Part shown: positions 1 through 9,139 of the stretch, piece after piece | Layout: every line of letters starts with the position of its first letter | How positions within the stretch are numbered: the first letter of the stretch is position 1 | DNA from: Nostoc sp. KVJ3 | GTDB lineage: Bacteria > Cyanobacteriota > Cyanobacteriia > Cyanobacteriales > Nostocaceae | Assembly (NCBI RefSeq): GCF_026127265.1 | Contig: NZ_WWFG01000002.1 | Span: forward strand, 2,914,001-2,978,000 | DNA: 64,000 nt | Reading direction: 5' to 3' | Notes under the pieces: model-generated | Databases searched by the model: none | What the model was told of the DNA's origin: nothing | The model's input: the letters and a program-made list of their open reading frames with translations, nothing else | Made by a program: the position numbers and the translations under genes

Positions 1-89
1 CTAACCATTAAAGCTTTTGGGTTGCAAACTTTTCTGTTTTTAGATTTTTTATAAATTGAATTTTGAAGTAGAGGGAAAGCAACCGTCAG

Positions 90-133
90 AGTCAATAGTC
101 AAAATCAATATTGACTGTTGACTATTCATTTTT
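90..133. terminator. inverted repeat with T-rich tail
   Basis: Arms at 90-102 and 111-123 pair over 12 of 13 positions (TTGACT-type repeats), and an AT-rich stretch ending in five T residues follows. This fits a factor-independent terminator for a gene entering from the left, outside the window. It could also be a heptanucleotide repeat, since GTCAAT/GTCAAA units recur in the arm. Confidence 0.35.
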
Positions 134-906
134 AGCAATATCAAGGTTTTAAGAATAACTTGCCAATATTAGAGGCATAGTTATAGGTGAAGATAGTTTA
201 AAAATTAAAATTTGATATCACAACCTACCAAACATCCTTTTAAAGGCTAATTCACGTATATACACTTAATTAAATCAAAATATATTACAAAATTTCACTT
301 AATACATTTTGCTAAGGTTTGTCCCTCCCTAAGCATTCATTAACTACCCCGCCCTACAACGTTATCGGGCGGGGTTTCTACATCCCCACCCTGCTATGGC
401 TGAGGGTGGGAAATTCCGCCGAATCGGTTAAAAATGAGGAAATTAAACCCATTTTAAGAAAGTTTGGGTTATTTTCAGGGAAAAATAGCATTAACACCAA
501 GCGGATTGAAATTTAACAACAGATTGCATTTTAGAGTCTTGAAACTTATACAGGTAAAATAAAGTCTAATATTGAGTTAAATTAGATTCGTTCCTCGGCT
601 TGGGTACAAAATATCAGATTTCCCTAACCCCTATCCATGCAAAAGTCTATTCTCACAACTCCAGACAGATTTTTGTTCTCATTTAAAAAACATAACTTTA
701 CAAAAAGTTAAAAATAACAGAATTGTCCAAAACGTATCACAGATAAGGGTTGGGGGTATTTTGTAATTAACAGCAAAACACCAATGTAAAAGTTTTTGCA
801 TAATTTTAGTGAATTAAGACGTAATAAAAGTGGAATCACTGAGATATTTTCATGAGTTTCATGAAATTAGGGGCAGCTGCCAGTTCAACAATTAGGTGAG
901 ATAAAT
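134..906. other. long leader/intergenic region upstream of hetZ
   Basis: No convincing gene is seen. A 65-codon open frame at 319-516 runs through two GC-rich hairpins and resembles nothing I know. The region is AT-rich and probably holds the hetZ promoter. HetR, the master regulator of heterocyst development, is known to bind upstream of hetZ in Anabaena. Only a half-site-like CTAACCCCTA (624-633) is visible, without a matching second arm. Confidence 0.5.
347..410. repeat. two adjacent GC-rich hairpins
   Basis: The first hairpin (347-374) has 8-bp arms CCCCGCCC/GGGCGGGG. The second (385-410) has arms CCCACCC/GGGTGGG. Both contrast sharply with the AT-rich surroundings. Paired hairpins like these often mark ends of IS200/IS605-type elements or small palindromic repeats in cyanobacteria, but no transposase fragment adjoins them. 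Confidence 0.4.
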
Positions 907-2094
907 GTGGGGGTTGTGATGCAAACTTCAAAATTGAGTTTCGAGGAGCGCAATCTCGCTATGACAAAGGATGTAGAAAAACTGGCTCTAGATTGGCAAA
1001 AGCGCTTGGCTGCTGAATGTCCAGAGCAAAATGAGACTGCTAGACAAAGTATTATTCTCTGGCTTTTAGGATCTGACTCAAAACGGTTTGATCTGTTGAA
1101 CCCTAAAGAACTAGATATCGCTAAACAAGCGATGGAATATCGCTGGAGGATTTTACGTCAACGCTACTTAGGATTTGGGCGAGAACGTGCTTATCGCAAC
1201 TTGATAATGCGACTGGGTAGTTTAGTGACATTACGGAATAAGATTCAGACTTGGGTTTCCCTCAGCCGCGATCGCCAGCGCAGTGTCATGGATGTATTGC
1301 AAGAAGTACTCCAAGAATTACTGCAAACTGATGCCTATATGCAGCAACAAATGGCTGACCTTGCCAAATATACAACCGATCGACGATTGGGAGATGCTCT
1401 GCTATTTGCCAGCATAGAAGAATATTGTCTGCGACCAGTACGCAATCAACCCCTATTAGCTTATCGGTTTGTAAATTACTTGCGTCGCACTCAGCGCGGT
1501 GGCTTAACCCAAGTGCCGAGCCGTGACTTGATTAGACTGGTTTCGGAGGAAGTTCTCACCGACGACAGTGATAATCGAGTTAACTTAGTCGATAGTCAGG
1601 CGATCGCAGAATATCAAGAAACACAACAACTAGAAGAACAACTTGCACTGCGTCAGTCAGTCCAAAAAGAATTTGAAAATTATTTACAAGAAAATCTAGG
1701 TACAGAAGCAGTCGAGTGGTTACGTCTGTATTTGCAAGGCAAATCCCAGGAAGATATTGCCCAAAAACTGAATAAGCAGACTAAAGAAGTCTACCGTCTA
1801 CGAGAAAAAATTAGTTATCACGCCGTGCGTGTTTTTGCCCTCAAGGGGAAACCAGAGCTAGTAGACAGTTGGCTCTCGATTTCCTTGCAAGAACATAACT
1901 TAGGCTTAATGCAAAGCCAATGGCAACAACTTGATGAAAAATTGACTCCTCTAGGACGGCAGATTCTAGATTTGCGGAAAGCGGGTAACTCAATAGAAGC
2001 AACAGCCCAACAGTTAAAACTCAAAACCCATCAAGTATTAGGCGAATGGACAAAAATTTATCTTGCTGCCCAAGCCTTAAGAACCCAAGAGTAG
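907..2094 (+). CDS. hetZ: HetZ, heterocyst differentiation protein
   Basis: This 395-residue protein matches the cyanobacterial HetZ family in length and composition. HetZ acts early in heterocyst differentiation; it is under HetR control and is reported to interact with HetR and PatU3. A helix-turn-helix-like stretch at about residues 279-301 (SQEDIAQKLNKQTKEVYRL) resembles sigma-70 region 4 and suggests DNA binding. The GTG at 907 follows an AGGTGAG motif at good spacing; ATG at 919 is the alternative start. patU lies downstream on the same strand, the arrangement known in other Nostocales, which strengthens the call. The gap of 270 bases makes a single transcript uncertain. Confidence 0.85.
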   Translation: MGVVMQTSKLSFEERNLAMTKDVEKLALDWQKRLAAECPEQNETARQSIILWLLGSDSKRFDLLNPKELDIAKQAMEYRWRILRQRYLGFGRERAYRNLIMRLGSLVTLRNKIQTWVSLSRDRQRSVMDVLQEVLQELLQTDAYMQQQMADLAKYTTDRRLGDALLFASIEEYCLRPVRNQPLLAYRFVNYLRRTQRGGLTQVPSRDLIRLVSEEVLTDDSDNRVNLVDSQAIAEYQETQQLEEQLALRQSVQKEFENYLQENLGTEAVEWLRLYLQGKSQEDIAQKLNKQTKEVYRLREKISYHAVRVFALKGKPELVDSWLSISLQEHNLGLMQSQWQQLDEKLTPLGRQILDLRKAGNSIEATAQQLKLKTHQVLGEWTKIYLAAQALRTQE

Positions 2095-2139
2095 CCAATT
2101 CAGGCGGTGGAAGACAAGGTAAATCGGGAGGCAGAGGGA

Positions 2140-2167
2140 GGGAGCAGGGAGCAGGGAGCAGGGAGCA
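2140..2167. repeat. heptanucleotide tandem repeat (GGGAGCA)x4
   Basis: There are four perfect GGGAGCA units, of the short tandemly repeated type well known in Nostoc and Anabaena. The same unit in reverse complement, also four copies, occurs at 59534-59561. A few bases on (about 2200-2220) is a degenerate CCCAATG-type run. Confidence 0.85.
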
Positions 2168-2364
2168 GGGGAAGATAACGGAGAAGAATTAATAAATAAC
2201 CAATGCCCAATGCCCAATTCCCTAATCTTTTATCTAAAATTCATTTTCTACTTACGTCTACTTAAGTAGATATAATTTAAAATTTAACAATTTTACAAAG
2301 TATCTTTATTAACTACCTACTAAACTAGAGGCAAAATATAAATAAACACTACGCAATCAAACCT

Positions 2365-3585
2365 ATGTTGTCTTCAGAGGGCGAACTAAATAATACCGCA
2401 GCAAATGGACAGCAAATGCTAACTGCCGCTCAAGATAGGTGGGAAGAACAAGAGGAACGCGAGCAGATATTCCAACTAATTGATAATCTTTTGTCCTTTG
2501 AAGCTTGCCTCTACCACCAGATTTTGCCCTTTGGATTAGAAGACAAAAACCTCTTGCTAGGTATGGTTCATCCACAAGATAGTGAAGCACTAGATTATGT
2601 TGGTCGCATTTTGTCTTATATCAATTGCACAATGGTGATTGAAGCGATCGCAGCCGACGCTCACCGCAGAATCCTATCAGCCTACCTCAACCATAAAAAT
2701 ACATCCCAGCTTGATGCAAAACTTATGCATCAATCAACAGCAGATTCTCCCCAACAAAATGCTGACAAACCTATTTCCTCCCTAGATGCCGACTCAGAAT
2801 CAAATCAGAAACCAATATTGATGGCGTTTCAGACACAAAATCGTCAACATTCTGGGCAACGCGTAGACTTGACTCCTATCCCAGAGCTAGATCAATCATC
2901 TCAAACTACGAGAATTCAAGAGGACGAGATATCCGTTGCAGCAGCACCAAACAATTTACCTATTTTGCCGACACAAGTTCCCGAACTACTTAGTCCTATT
3001 GAGTTACTGCCAACACTACCACCCAAAAAATTACTAGAAGAACTACTAGGGCGAATTTTGGGTGGGGGAATTGGTCGCCTGTATTTAGAAAGACAAGCTT
3101 ACGAAGGCAGGATACTATGGAGTGACAATGGAATCTTACAGTCTGTATTAGACAAACTGCCACTCTCTGTTTTCCAAGGAGTACTGAATGAATTAAAGCG
3201 ATTTGCTTCCTTACCTCTGACCACGGTTACAGAACCAAAACAGGTAGAGCAGGAATACATATATCAAAAAAATCGCTTATTATTACGCTTGCGAATCATG
3301 CGAGGAATTTATGGCGAAGAGGCAACACTCCAAGTCTTACGGGGAGCAGCATTAAAATTCTATCAACAACAACAATTGACGCGCCTGAGCCGCGATGCTT
3401 TAGGAATTTCTCAGCAACTAAGTTTCAAGTTACACGAACTACAAGAACGGCTTTTACTAAATTCCAGCCTTGACTCTCAGCAATCAGAGGCAATAGTAGC
3501 CCTGAATCAATTAGTGAAAAATTTAGACCAACAGATCAAAATACTGGCACTAGATAGTAATCCACCAACAAACAGCAAATCATAA
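2365..3585 (+). CDS. patU: PatU, heterocyst patterning protein (unsplit form)
   Basis: This 406-residue protein follows hetZ and matches PatU, which influences heterocyst pattern. In Anabaena PCC 7120 the equivalent is broken into patU5 and patU3, whereas here it is one frame, as in Nostoc punctiforme. An N-terminal block (about residues 30-115) and a C-terminal block (about 215-400, including the stretch LEELLGRILGGGIGRLYLER) look conserved. They are joined by a low-complexity Ser/Gln/Pro linker. No catalytic motif or membrane segment is visible. PatU3 is reported to antagonise HetZ, so the pair probably forms a regulatory module. Confidence 0.8.
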   Translation: MLSSEGELNNTAANGQQMLTAAQDRWEEQEEREQIFQLIDNLLSFEACLYHQILPFGLEDKNLLLGMVHPQDSEALDYVGRILSYINCTMVIEAIAADAHRRILSAYLNHKNTSQLDAKLMHQSTADSPQQNADKPISSLDADSESNQKPILMAFQTQNRQHSGQRVDLTPIPELDQSSQTTRIQEDEISVAAAPNNLPILPTQVPELLSPIELLPTLPPKKLLEELLGRILGGGIGRLYLERQAYEGRILWSDNGILQSVLDKLPLSVFQGVLNELKRFASLPLTTVTEPKQVEQEYIYQKNRLLLRLRIMRGIYGEEATLQVLRGAALKFYQQQQLTRLSRDALGISQQLSFKLHELQERLLLNSSLDSQQSEAIVALNQLVKNLDQQIKILALDSNPPTNSKS

Positions 3586-3784
3586 GTCTGTCAGTGAAAC
3601 CGCTGATTTCGAGCGCATACATAATTGTTATGTTGTAATAGAATTCTAGACCGATAAACCTTAGAGGTTCAGATCAAATAAACACAAATTTTGCGATCGT
3701 ATTCTGAGTAAGATTACGGTTTAAACAAACTTATAGTAGCCAAGTTAGTTTCCCGCTCTTAAATCCATTTGTTGCAAATATTTC

Positions 3785-4468
3785 ATGCTAACTGAGGTTT
3801 TTAGTGAACTTTTCCCCTTAATGAGTACAGCCAACCCACAGACCTTGGAATGGCTGCTCAACGTTGCAATTGAACATGAATATCCATCTGGGCGAGCCGT
3901 TGTGATGGAAGATGCCTGGGGTAATGCCGTTTACTTCGTGGTTTCTGGTTGGGTCAAAGTCCGGCGTACCGTCGGGGAAGATTCAGTAGCTTTGGCAATT
4001 TTTGGTCGTGGCGATTTTTTTGGAGAAATGGCAATTTTAGATGAATCTCCACGCTCAACCGATGTCATTGCCCTTTCACCCGTAAAGTTGCTTAGTATCT
4101 CCAGAGAGCGTTTTATTCAAATATTGTTTAAAGACCCGCAGTTACATCACCGGATGTTGCAACTGATGGTGCGGCGATTGCGGCAAATTAACCAGCGCTT
4201 ACAAATGCGGTCTTCACCACCAGCAGTCAAACTCGCCCATACTCTAGTGACTTTAGGTGAAAGCTATGGTCAGGAATCAGACTTAGGAAGAGAAATTTTT
4301 AACGTTCCCTTTAAAGATTTAGCAGAGGTGACAGAAATTGGTGTTGATGAAACCACCAAAATCATGGAAAAATTGCATGAAAAAGGGTGGATTAAGATTG
4401 ATAGCGCCAATAACATCAATTATCTTGTGAACTTCAAACAGTTGATTAACTTGGCTGGCAAAGTGTGA
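3785..4468 (+). CDS. Crp/Fnr-family transcriptional regulator
   Basis: The protein has 227 residues. An N-terminal cyclic-nucleotide-binding beta-roll (about 15-125) carries the phosphate-cassette-like motif FFGEMAILDESPRSTDV (about 77-93), with the Arg that in Crp contacts the cyclic-nucleotide phosphate. A long dimerisation helix follows (about 120-140), then a winged helix-turn-helix (about 165-215). It is probably a DNA-binding regulator that may respond to cAMP or another small ligand; the ligand cannot be fixed from sequence. It lies 199 bases after patU on the same strand, so a link with heterocyst control is possible but inferred only from position. Confidence 0.85.
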   Translation: MLTEVFSELFPLMSTANPQTLEWLLNVAIEHEYPSGRAVVMEDAWGNAVYFVVSGWVKVRRTVGEDSVALAIFGRGDFFGEMAILDESPRSTDVIALSPVKLLSISRERFIQILFKDPQLHHRMLQLMVRRLRQINQRLQMRSSPPAVKLAHTLVTLGESYGQESDLGREIFNVPFKDLAEVTEIGVDETTKIMEKLHEKGWIKIDSANNINYLVNFKQLINLAGKV

Positions 4469-4760
4469 TTGCTTTATTTATTCAGCGATACAAATTTTGG
4501 CATTAAATATAAGTCAACCGACAATAGGCTTCGGTTGACTTGCTTATTAGCGCTCTTTTATCAAGAAAGGCAGAGGGCAGGAGGCAGAAGGCAGAAGGGA
4601 ATACTGCCTCCTCCCTCTGCCTGTGACTGAAGGGAACTTGGGTATAAAACCCCACCGTCTATACGGTGCTTACAATTGGTTGGGGTCTGAATCCCCAACG
4701 AAAAAGTTCCTTCTGCCCTCTGCCCTCTGCCTTCTGCCTTCTTCAAGACTCTAATGAAAT

Positions 4761-4844
4761 GTGAGTTCGACGAACCTCTCCCTGCCTTGAACTAAAGTTC
4801 AAGTCTGTCCCTCTCCGACTCGGAGAGGGACGGTTTTGCGTAGT
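4761..4844. repeat. two-hairpin repeat, copy A
   Basis: It contains a palindrome around CTTGAACTAAAGTTCAAG and a 25-base inverted repeat at 4807-4831 with 12-bp arms (GTCCCTCTCCGA). The same sequence recurs at 54413-54486. Between GTGAGTTCGAC and the first hairpin this copy carries about a dozen extra bases. Confidence 0.75.
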
Positions 4845-5070
4845 AAAACCTCTTAGTGGTCTTTTTATTCGACTAATTAGGCAACATGATATGAACTTGG
4901 GGGTTTCCCCCATGAGCGACTGCCATCCCGTCGCCTCCCAACGGCAAGGGCGAGAGGTAACATTGCAGTTTAAGCTAAATTTTCTGGTAAGCGTAAAGCT
5001 AAGTCACTTGAATACTCAGATTAAGCGATTAGTGCGGTTTTAACTGCATTGAATATTTATACTTTTTTAA

Positions 5071-5157
5071 GACTTACGCAAAAACTCTCTGAAACTCTTA
5101 TTTCTTTGTGTCCTTTGCGTCCTTTGCGGTTCGTTTTTTCATGATTTTGCGTAAGTC
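5071..5157. mobile_element. MITE-like element with GACTTACGCAAAA ends
   Basis: Perfect inverted ends of 13 bases (GACTTACGCAAAA) bound 87 bases with no coding capacity. Related ends bound 5169-5294 and 13641-13732. Miniature elements of this kind, mobilised in trans by a full-length IS, are common in Nostoc genomes. No target duplication could be defined by eye. Confidence 0.55.
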
Positions 5158-5168
5158 CTGTTTTTAAT

Positions 5169-5294
5169 AGGACTTACACAAAATATATCTCAAACTCTGA
5201 TTTCTCCGTGTCGCGCCAGTTGCTACAAGTCGGGGAACCGCAAGGGCGCACTGGCAACTCTATTGCCTCTGCGATTCGTTATTGCGTAAGTCCT
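5169..5294. mobile_element. second MITE-like element with AGGACTTAC ends
   Basis: AGGACTTACACA at the left and TTGCGTAAGTCCT at the right form slightly mismatched inverted ends around 126 bases. A different dispersed repeat (about 5208-5275, also at 52972 and 58321) is nested inside. It lies only 11 bases from the previous element, so the pair may form a compound insertion. Confidence 0.55.
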
Positions 5295-5476
5295 ATTTAA
5301 CTAAAATTACGCCAGATATGTGGCTGGCTGTATTTAGCTGTGGATGGATGTTCAAGATACGGGTATAGAAATCCTCAGTCCCCATTCTCTTTTACTCTCT
5401 TGCCCTACTGACCTAATGTAGATTTAAAATCTTCTTACCAAGCAAGCATTTTAGACCTATCCAAACACCAAGATAG

Positions 5477-6751
5477 ATGCCTTCTAAACGAATCTTGTTC
5501 ATCAGTAACGGCCACGGAGAGGACAACCACACCTCTCATGTTATTCAGACTCTGCGCCAATTGTGTCCTTCTGTTGAGATGGCGGCAATGCCGATTGTGG
5601 GGGAAGGAAAAGCTTACCGCAGCTTAGACATTCCCATTATTGGGCCTACACAAATAATGCCCTCTGGCGGATTCTTTTACATGAAGCGCCTTTATTTGCT
5701 CAAAGATTTTCAATCAGGATTGATTGGGTTGACGTGGCGACAGTTACAAGCGGTGTTGCAGTATGCTTCTAGCTGCGATTTGATTATGGCTACTGGAGAT
5801 TTTGTCTCCCAGACATTTGCTTACTTAACAAATCGCCCTTTTGTCTCGTTTATCTCTTGTCTTTCTGCCCTCTATGAAGGGCGATTGCGTCTCAATCCTC
5901 TGCTATGGCACAATCTGAATTCTTCTCGATGTCTGGCAGTTTTCACCAGAGATTCTTATACAACTTCTGACCTCAAACGGCAAGGTATAGCTAAAGCTCA
6001 GTTTGGTGGGATTCCAGCTTTAGATCGGCTCGTCCCCGTTGGCAAAAACTTGTACTTGAAACCGGACATTCCGACGATCGCTCTTTTGCCAGGATCGCGG
6101 ATGCCGGAAGCAGCACGAAATTTCTGTTTGCAGTTGCAACTGGTGATACAAATTGCCAAGGTGATGCCTGAGTCAGGATTCCAGTTTCGCGCCGCCTTGA
6201 TACCAAATTTGATGGAACAACTAGACGACATTGCTAAAAGTCAAGGTTGGCAGCTGACTCAAGGCATACTCACCTACTCTCTTCCAGGAAGTTCTGCTGA
6301 GGAGTTACCACTTGTGGAAGTGAGATGTTACTCAGATGCTTTCAGTGATATCTTATCTTACTCTAACCTTGTCATTGGCATGGCAGGGTTAGCAGTGGAT
6401 TTAGCAGTGGCGATCGGTAAACCAATCATCCAAATTCCTGGACAAGGGCCTCAATTTACCTATCAATTTGCAGAGGCGCAAACCCGATTATTAGGCATTT
6501 CCGCCCAAACCATCGGCACTGGGCCAGCAACCCCTGAGATTCTCAAACAAGCGGCTCAACGAGTAGTCGAGACTTTACAAGATGTAGACTACCTCGCTAA
6601 GTGCCAAGAAAATGGCCCTGAGCGATTTGGCTCGGTCGGTGCATCTGAAAGAATAGCCCGCTTTCTGCTGACCTCTCTAGGAGAAAGCTACGGTGTACAT
6701 ACAAGTCTAGAAACTTCATCTGAAACTTGGTTTCGTTGCCCTAACCTTTAA
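5477..6751 (+). CDS. LpxB-related glycosyltransferase with MITE-altered C terminus
   Basis: This 424-residue protein resembles the cyanobacterial lipid-A-disaccharide-synthase-related family (GT-B fold). It opens with the Rossmann-like ILFISNGHGEDNHTSHV, then ALLPGSRMPEA and a C-terminal nucleotide-binding region with GMAGLAVDLAVAIGKPIIQIPG (about 310-335). The acceptor sugar is unknown. The last 20 or so codons, from LGESYGVHTS onward, are encoded by a small transposable element at 6688-6852. Removing it and one copy of its 11-bp target duplication would let the frame continue to a TGA at 6898-6900, giving a tail beginning LGESELKF. The core domain should be unaffected. Confidence 0.8.
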   Translation: MPSKRILFISNGHGEDNHTSHVIQTLRQLCPSVEMAAMPIVGEGKAYRSLDIPIIGPTQIMPSGGFFYMKRLYLLKDFQSGLIGLTWRQLQAVLQYASSCDLIMATGDFVSQTFAYLTNRPFVSFISCLSALYEGRLRLNPLLWHNLNSSRCLAVFTRDSYTTSDLKRQGIAKAQFGGIPALDRLVPVGKNLYLKPDIPTIALLPGSRMPEAARNFCLQLQLVIQIAKVMPESGFQFRAALIPNLMEQLDDIAKSQGWQLTQGILTYSLPGSSAEELPLVEVRCYSDAFSDILSYSNLVIGMAGLAVDLAVAIGKPIIQIPGQGPQFTYQFAEAQTRLLGISAQTIGTGPATPEILKQAAQRVVETLQDVDYLAKCQENGPERFGSVGASERIARFLLTSLGESYGVHTSLETSSETWFRCPNL

Positions 6752-6852
6752 ATTCTGGCAAGAAGTAGAGTTTCTAGTCTCCCAAAATTTGGGTATTTAT
6801 CGAGTTAGAAGAGGGAAAACCGATGCTGGCGATATTTGTGTTTACACCGTAG
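6688..6852. mobile_element. 165-bp MITE with 11-bp target-site duplication, copy 1
   Basis: The left end reads CTACGGTGTACATACAAGT. The right end is its near-perfect reverse complement, ending ACACCGTAG. The element is flanked by the direct repeat CTAGGAGAAAG at 6677-6687 and 6853-6863. The interior encodes no protein. The same ends and the same length of target duplication occur at 54663-54817, which makes the family assignment firm within this window. Confidence 0.85.
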
Positions 6853-7079
6853 CTAGGAGAAAGTGAGTTGAAATTTTGTCAGAATTCACCTGAATTCTGA
6901 CAAAATTGCTGCTTCTAAATTTCAATAATGGCGTTGCTGATTGCGGGATGAAAACGATTGTGCATTGCGGTGAAAAATCCTTGTAGAGACGAAAAATTTT
7001 ACGTCTCTACATTCAAGTTCATACCTCGATTCAGCAACGCCCAATAATGAAGGTAAGGATAACAATACACAATTGAAAT
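6752..7079. other. spacer with two strong hairpins
   Basis: Apart from the right half of the MITE, it holds an inverted repeat at 6872-6907 (17-bp arms, two-base centre), which covers the ancestral stop of the upstream gene and may have been its terminator. A TGTAGAGACG palindromic repeat lies at 6982-7011. No gene is seen. Confidence 0.6.
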
Positions 7080-8828
7080 ATGAAAGTCCGCTCTAGCTAC
7101 TGGCAACTGTTACCTTATCTATGGCCCCAATGGCCGCTGTTAGTTCGGGGATTTGCTTGTATCTTAGGATTTGTGTTGCTCACCTTAGCACTGCCCTACA
7201 TAGCAGGTCAGGTCGCTTTTTTGGTCGGTCAGGGAGATGTTAACCAGATTGCCTATTGGCTCGGACTAGCTACTTTGGTATTTTTGGTTCGAGGGCTTTG
7301 TCAATACGGGCAGAATGTCTTTATGATCGCTGCCGCTCTGGAAATGGTTTTAAACTTGCGTAAGCGAGTCTACGCCCACTTGCACAAACTTGGATTGGAT
7401 TATTTTGAAACCACACAGACGGGCGATCTCACTTATCGGCTGACTGAAGATATCGATCGCGTCGGCGAGATTGTGGATAAGTTATCCCATCAGTTTCTTT
7501 CCAATCTCTTGCAGTTAATTGCGATTCCCATTTACATGCTCTACCTGAATTGGCCACTCACCCTTGCTGGCTTGATTTTGGCTCCCTTGATGGCTTGGTT
7601 AATCGGGCAATTTGGTCAGCGATTACTTCTGCTATCTCGCCAGAGTCAAAATCAGGTTTCCAATTTGTCGGCGCTACTCACTGAAGTATTTAGTGGGATT
7701 CGCGTCGTTCAAGCTTTTGCGGCGCAAGGGTATGAAGTTAAGCGATTTAATCAGGAAGCAGAACGCAATCGCCAAGCTAAGTATCGCGCTTTACAACTCA
7801 AATCTATTCAGTTTCCCGTTGTTGGTTTTTTAGAAGCAGTTAGTATTATGCTGCTGTTTTTATTGGGAGGATGGCAGATTTCTCAGAATCAGCTAACATC
7901 TCAAGGATTTATCAGTTTCTTAGCTGCTGTGGCTTTACTGATTCAGCCAATCGACCTGTTAATTAGCAATTATAACGAGTACAAACAGACTGAGGCTTCT
8001 GTAGAACGCATCTTTGAATTGATGGCGAAGCAGCCTAATTTAAGCGAAAAATCGAATGCGAGAGAACTACCGCGAGTTGCTGGCAAGGTAGAGTATCGTC
8101 ATGTCAATTTCGCCTACAATCCCGGCCAGCCAGTTCTTAAGGATCTCTGTCTGCACGCTTCTCCTGGCAATGTCATCGCCTTGGTTGGTTCTTCTGGGGC
8201 AGGGAAATCGACATTAATTAACCTTTTACTTCGCTTCTATGACCCCCAGGCGGGTGAAATTCTGATTGATGATATTGATATTCGCGATGTCACACTCACT
8301 AGCTTGCGCCGTCAAATTGGCATTGTTCCCCAAGACGTTACTCTTTTTTCAGGAACGATCGCTGCAAATATTGGTTATGGTCAGGAAGAATTAGATTTAG
8401 CAGCAATTGAAGAAGCGGGAAAGATTGCCAACGCTCACTCCTTTATCACCCAATTTTCCCAAGGTTATCATAGCTGGGTCGGTGAGCGGGGAGTTAACCT
8501 ATCTGGAGGACAACGCCAAAGATTAGCGATCGCTAGAGCGATTGTCAACGATCCTCGAATTCTCATCTTGGATGAAGCCACTTCTGCCTTAGATTCGGAA
8601 TCAGAAGCACTCGTTCAAGACGCGATCGAGCGAGTCATGCAAAATCGCACTGTGTTTATTATCGCCCATCGCTTGAGCAGCGTTCGTAGGGCTGACTGTA
8701 TTCTCGTATTAGAACAAGGACAGTTAGTTGAAACTGGTACTCACACCTCCCTCCTGTCTCAAGAAGGACGCTATGCCCGTTTTTATGCCCAACAGTTTTA
8801 CTCTACAGATGAGCAAGGGAATAGGTAG
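7080..8828 (+). CDS. ABC exporter half-transporter (MsbA-like, TMD-NBD fusion)
   Basis: The 582 residues comprise an N-terminal type-IV exporter membrane domain (six predicted helices, about residues 15-300) followed by a nucleotide-binding domain. The NBD shows Walker A GSSGAGKST (about 368-376), signature LSGGQRQRLAIARA (about 473), Walker B ILILDEATSALD (about 494-505) and the H-loop in IIAHRLSS (about 530). It probably works as a homodimer in the cytoplasmic membrane exporting a lipid or other hydrophobic substrate; the substrate cannot be read from sequence. No accessory secretion gene adjoins it. The stop codon lies inside the palindrome at 8825-8852. Confidence 0.9.
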   Translation: MKVRSSYWQLLPYLWPQWPLLVRGFACILGFVLLTLALPYIAGQVAFLVGQGDVNQIAYWLGLATLVFLVRGLCQYGQNVFMIAAALEMVLNLRKRVYAHLHKLGLDYFETTQTGDLTYRLTEDIDRVGEIVDKLSHQFLSNLLQLIAIPIYMLYLNWPLTLAGLILAPLMAWLIGQFGQRLLLLSRQSQNQVSNLSALLTEVFSGIRVVQAFAAQGYEVKRFNQEAERNRQAKYRALQLKSIQFPVVGFLEAVSIMLLFLLGGWQISQNQLTSQGFISFLAAVALLIQPIDLLISNYNEYKQTEASVERIFELMAKQPNLSEKSNARELPRVAGKVEYRHVNFAYNPGQPVLKDLCLHASPGNVIALVGSSGAGKSTLINLLLRFYDPQAGEILIDDIDIRDVTLTSLRRQIGIVPQDVTLFSGTIAANIGYGQEELDLAAIEEAGKIANAHSFITQFSQGYHSWVGERGVNLSGGQRQRLAIARAIVNDPRILILDEATSALDSESEALVQDAIERVMQNRTVFIIAHRLSSVRRADCILVLEQGQLVETGTHTSLLSQEGRYARFYAQQFYSTDEQGNR

Positions 8829-8852
8829 AGACGCGATTAATCGCGTCTCTAC
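8825..8852. repeat. 28-base perfect palindrome at the exporter stop codon
   Basis: The sequence is a perfect palindrome with arms GTAGAGACGCGATT. It is a common Nostoc dispersed motif; variants occur at 6982-7011 and inside a coding frame at 50657-50676. Placed at the stop codon it may stabilise the transcript end, but no T-run follows. Confidence 0.8.
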
Positions 8853-9139
8853 GGGAGGGGAAACCAAACATCAGAAGATTTTGCTGCGTTGACGTAGTCT
8901 GTCGTAGACATCGCAGACTGCTAAACATGGCTGAAATACCCAAATTGTATGTAGTAATTATGTACAATGCATAAGTAATATATTAATTATGCAAAAGAAA
9001 TAAACTGTAATCTTTATTTGAGAGCAGACGGATTTATCCGTGGGGTCTTAACTACTAAATTACTTTCTTCTCTACGAAATGCGCCGCGATCGCAGCGGGG
9101 TATAGCCCATCAACAATTACAATTACCTCAGCAAATAAG
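8829..9139. other. spacer before the M61 peptidase
   Basis: Besides the palindrome, I see only AT-rich sequence with no gene or RNA I can support. It presumably holds the peptidase promoter. Confidence 0.5.

Larger units (their letters stand above)
4469..5476. other. 1-kb repeat-rich spacer
   Basis: No gene is supported. It holds an inverted pair of GGCAGAA/GGCAGAG-type runs (about 4564-4601 against 4707-4742), a two-hairpin repeat (4761-4844) that recurs at 54413, and two small elements with GGACTTACGCA-like inverted ends (5071-5157, 5169-5294). It works as a landing zone for small repeats. Confidence 0.7.

Noticed and set aside
319..516. 65-codon open frame near the left end
   Set aside because: It runs through two hairpins and shows no recognisable protein pattern or ribosome-binding site.
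624..633. possible HetR-binding half-site upstream of hetZ
   Set aside because: Only CTAACCCCTA is present; the matching left arm of the known inverted site is missing.
2140..2167. tandem repeats as a CRISPR array
   Set aside because: Units are seven bases with no spacers, so they are simple heptanucleotide repeats.
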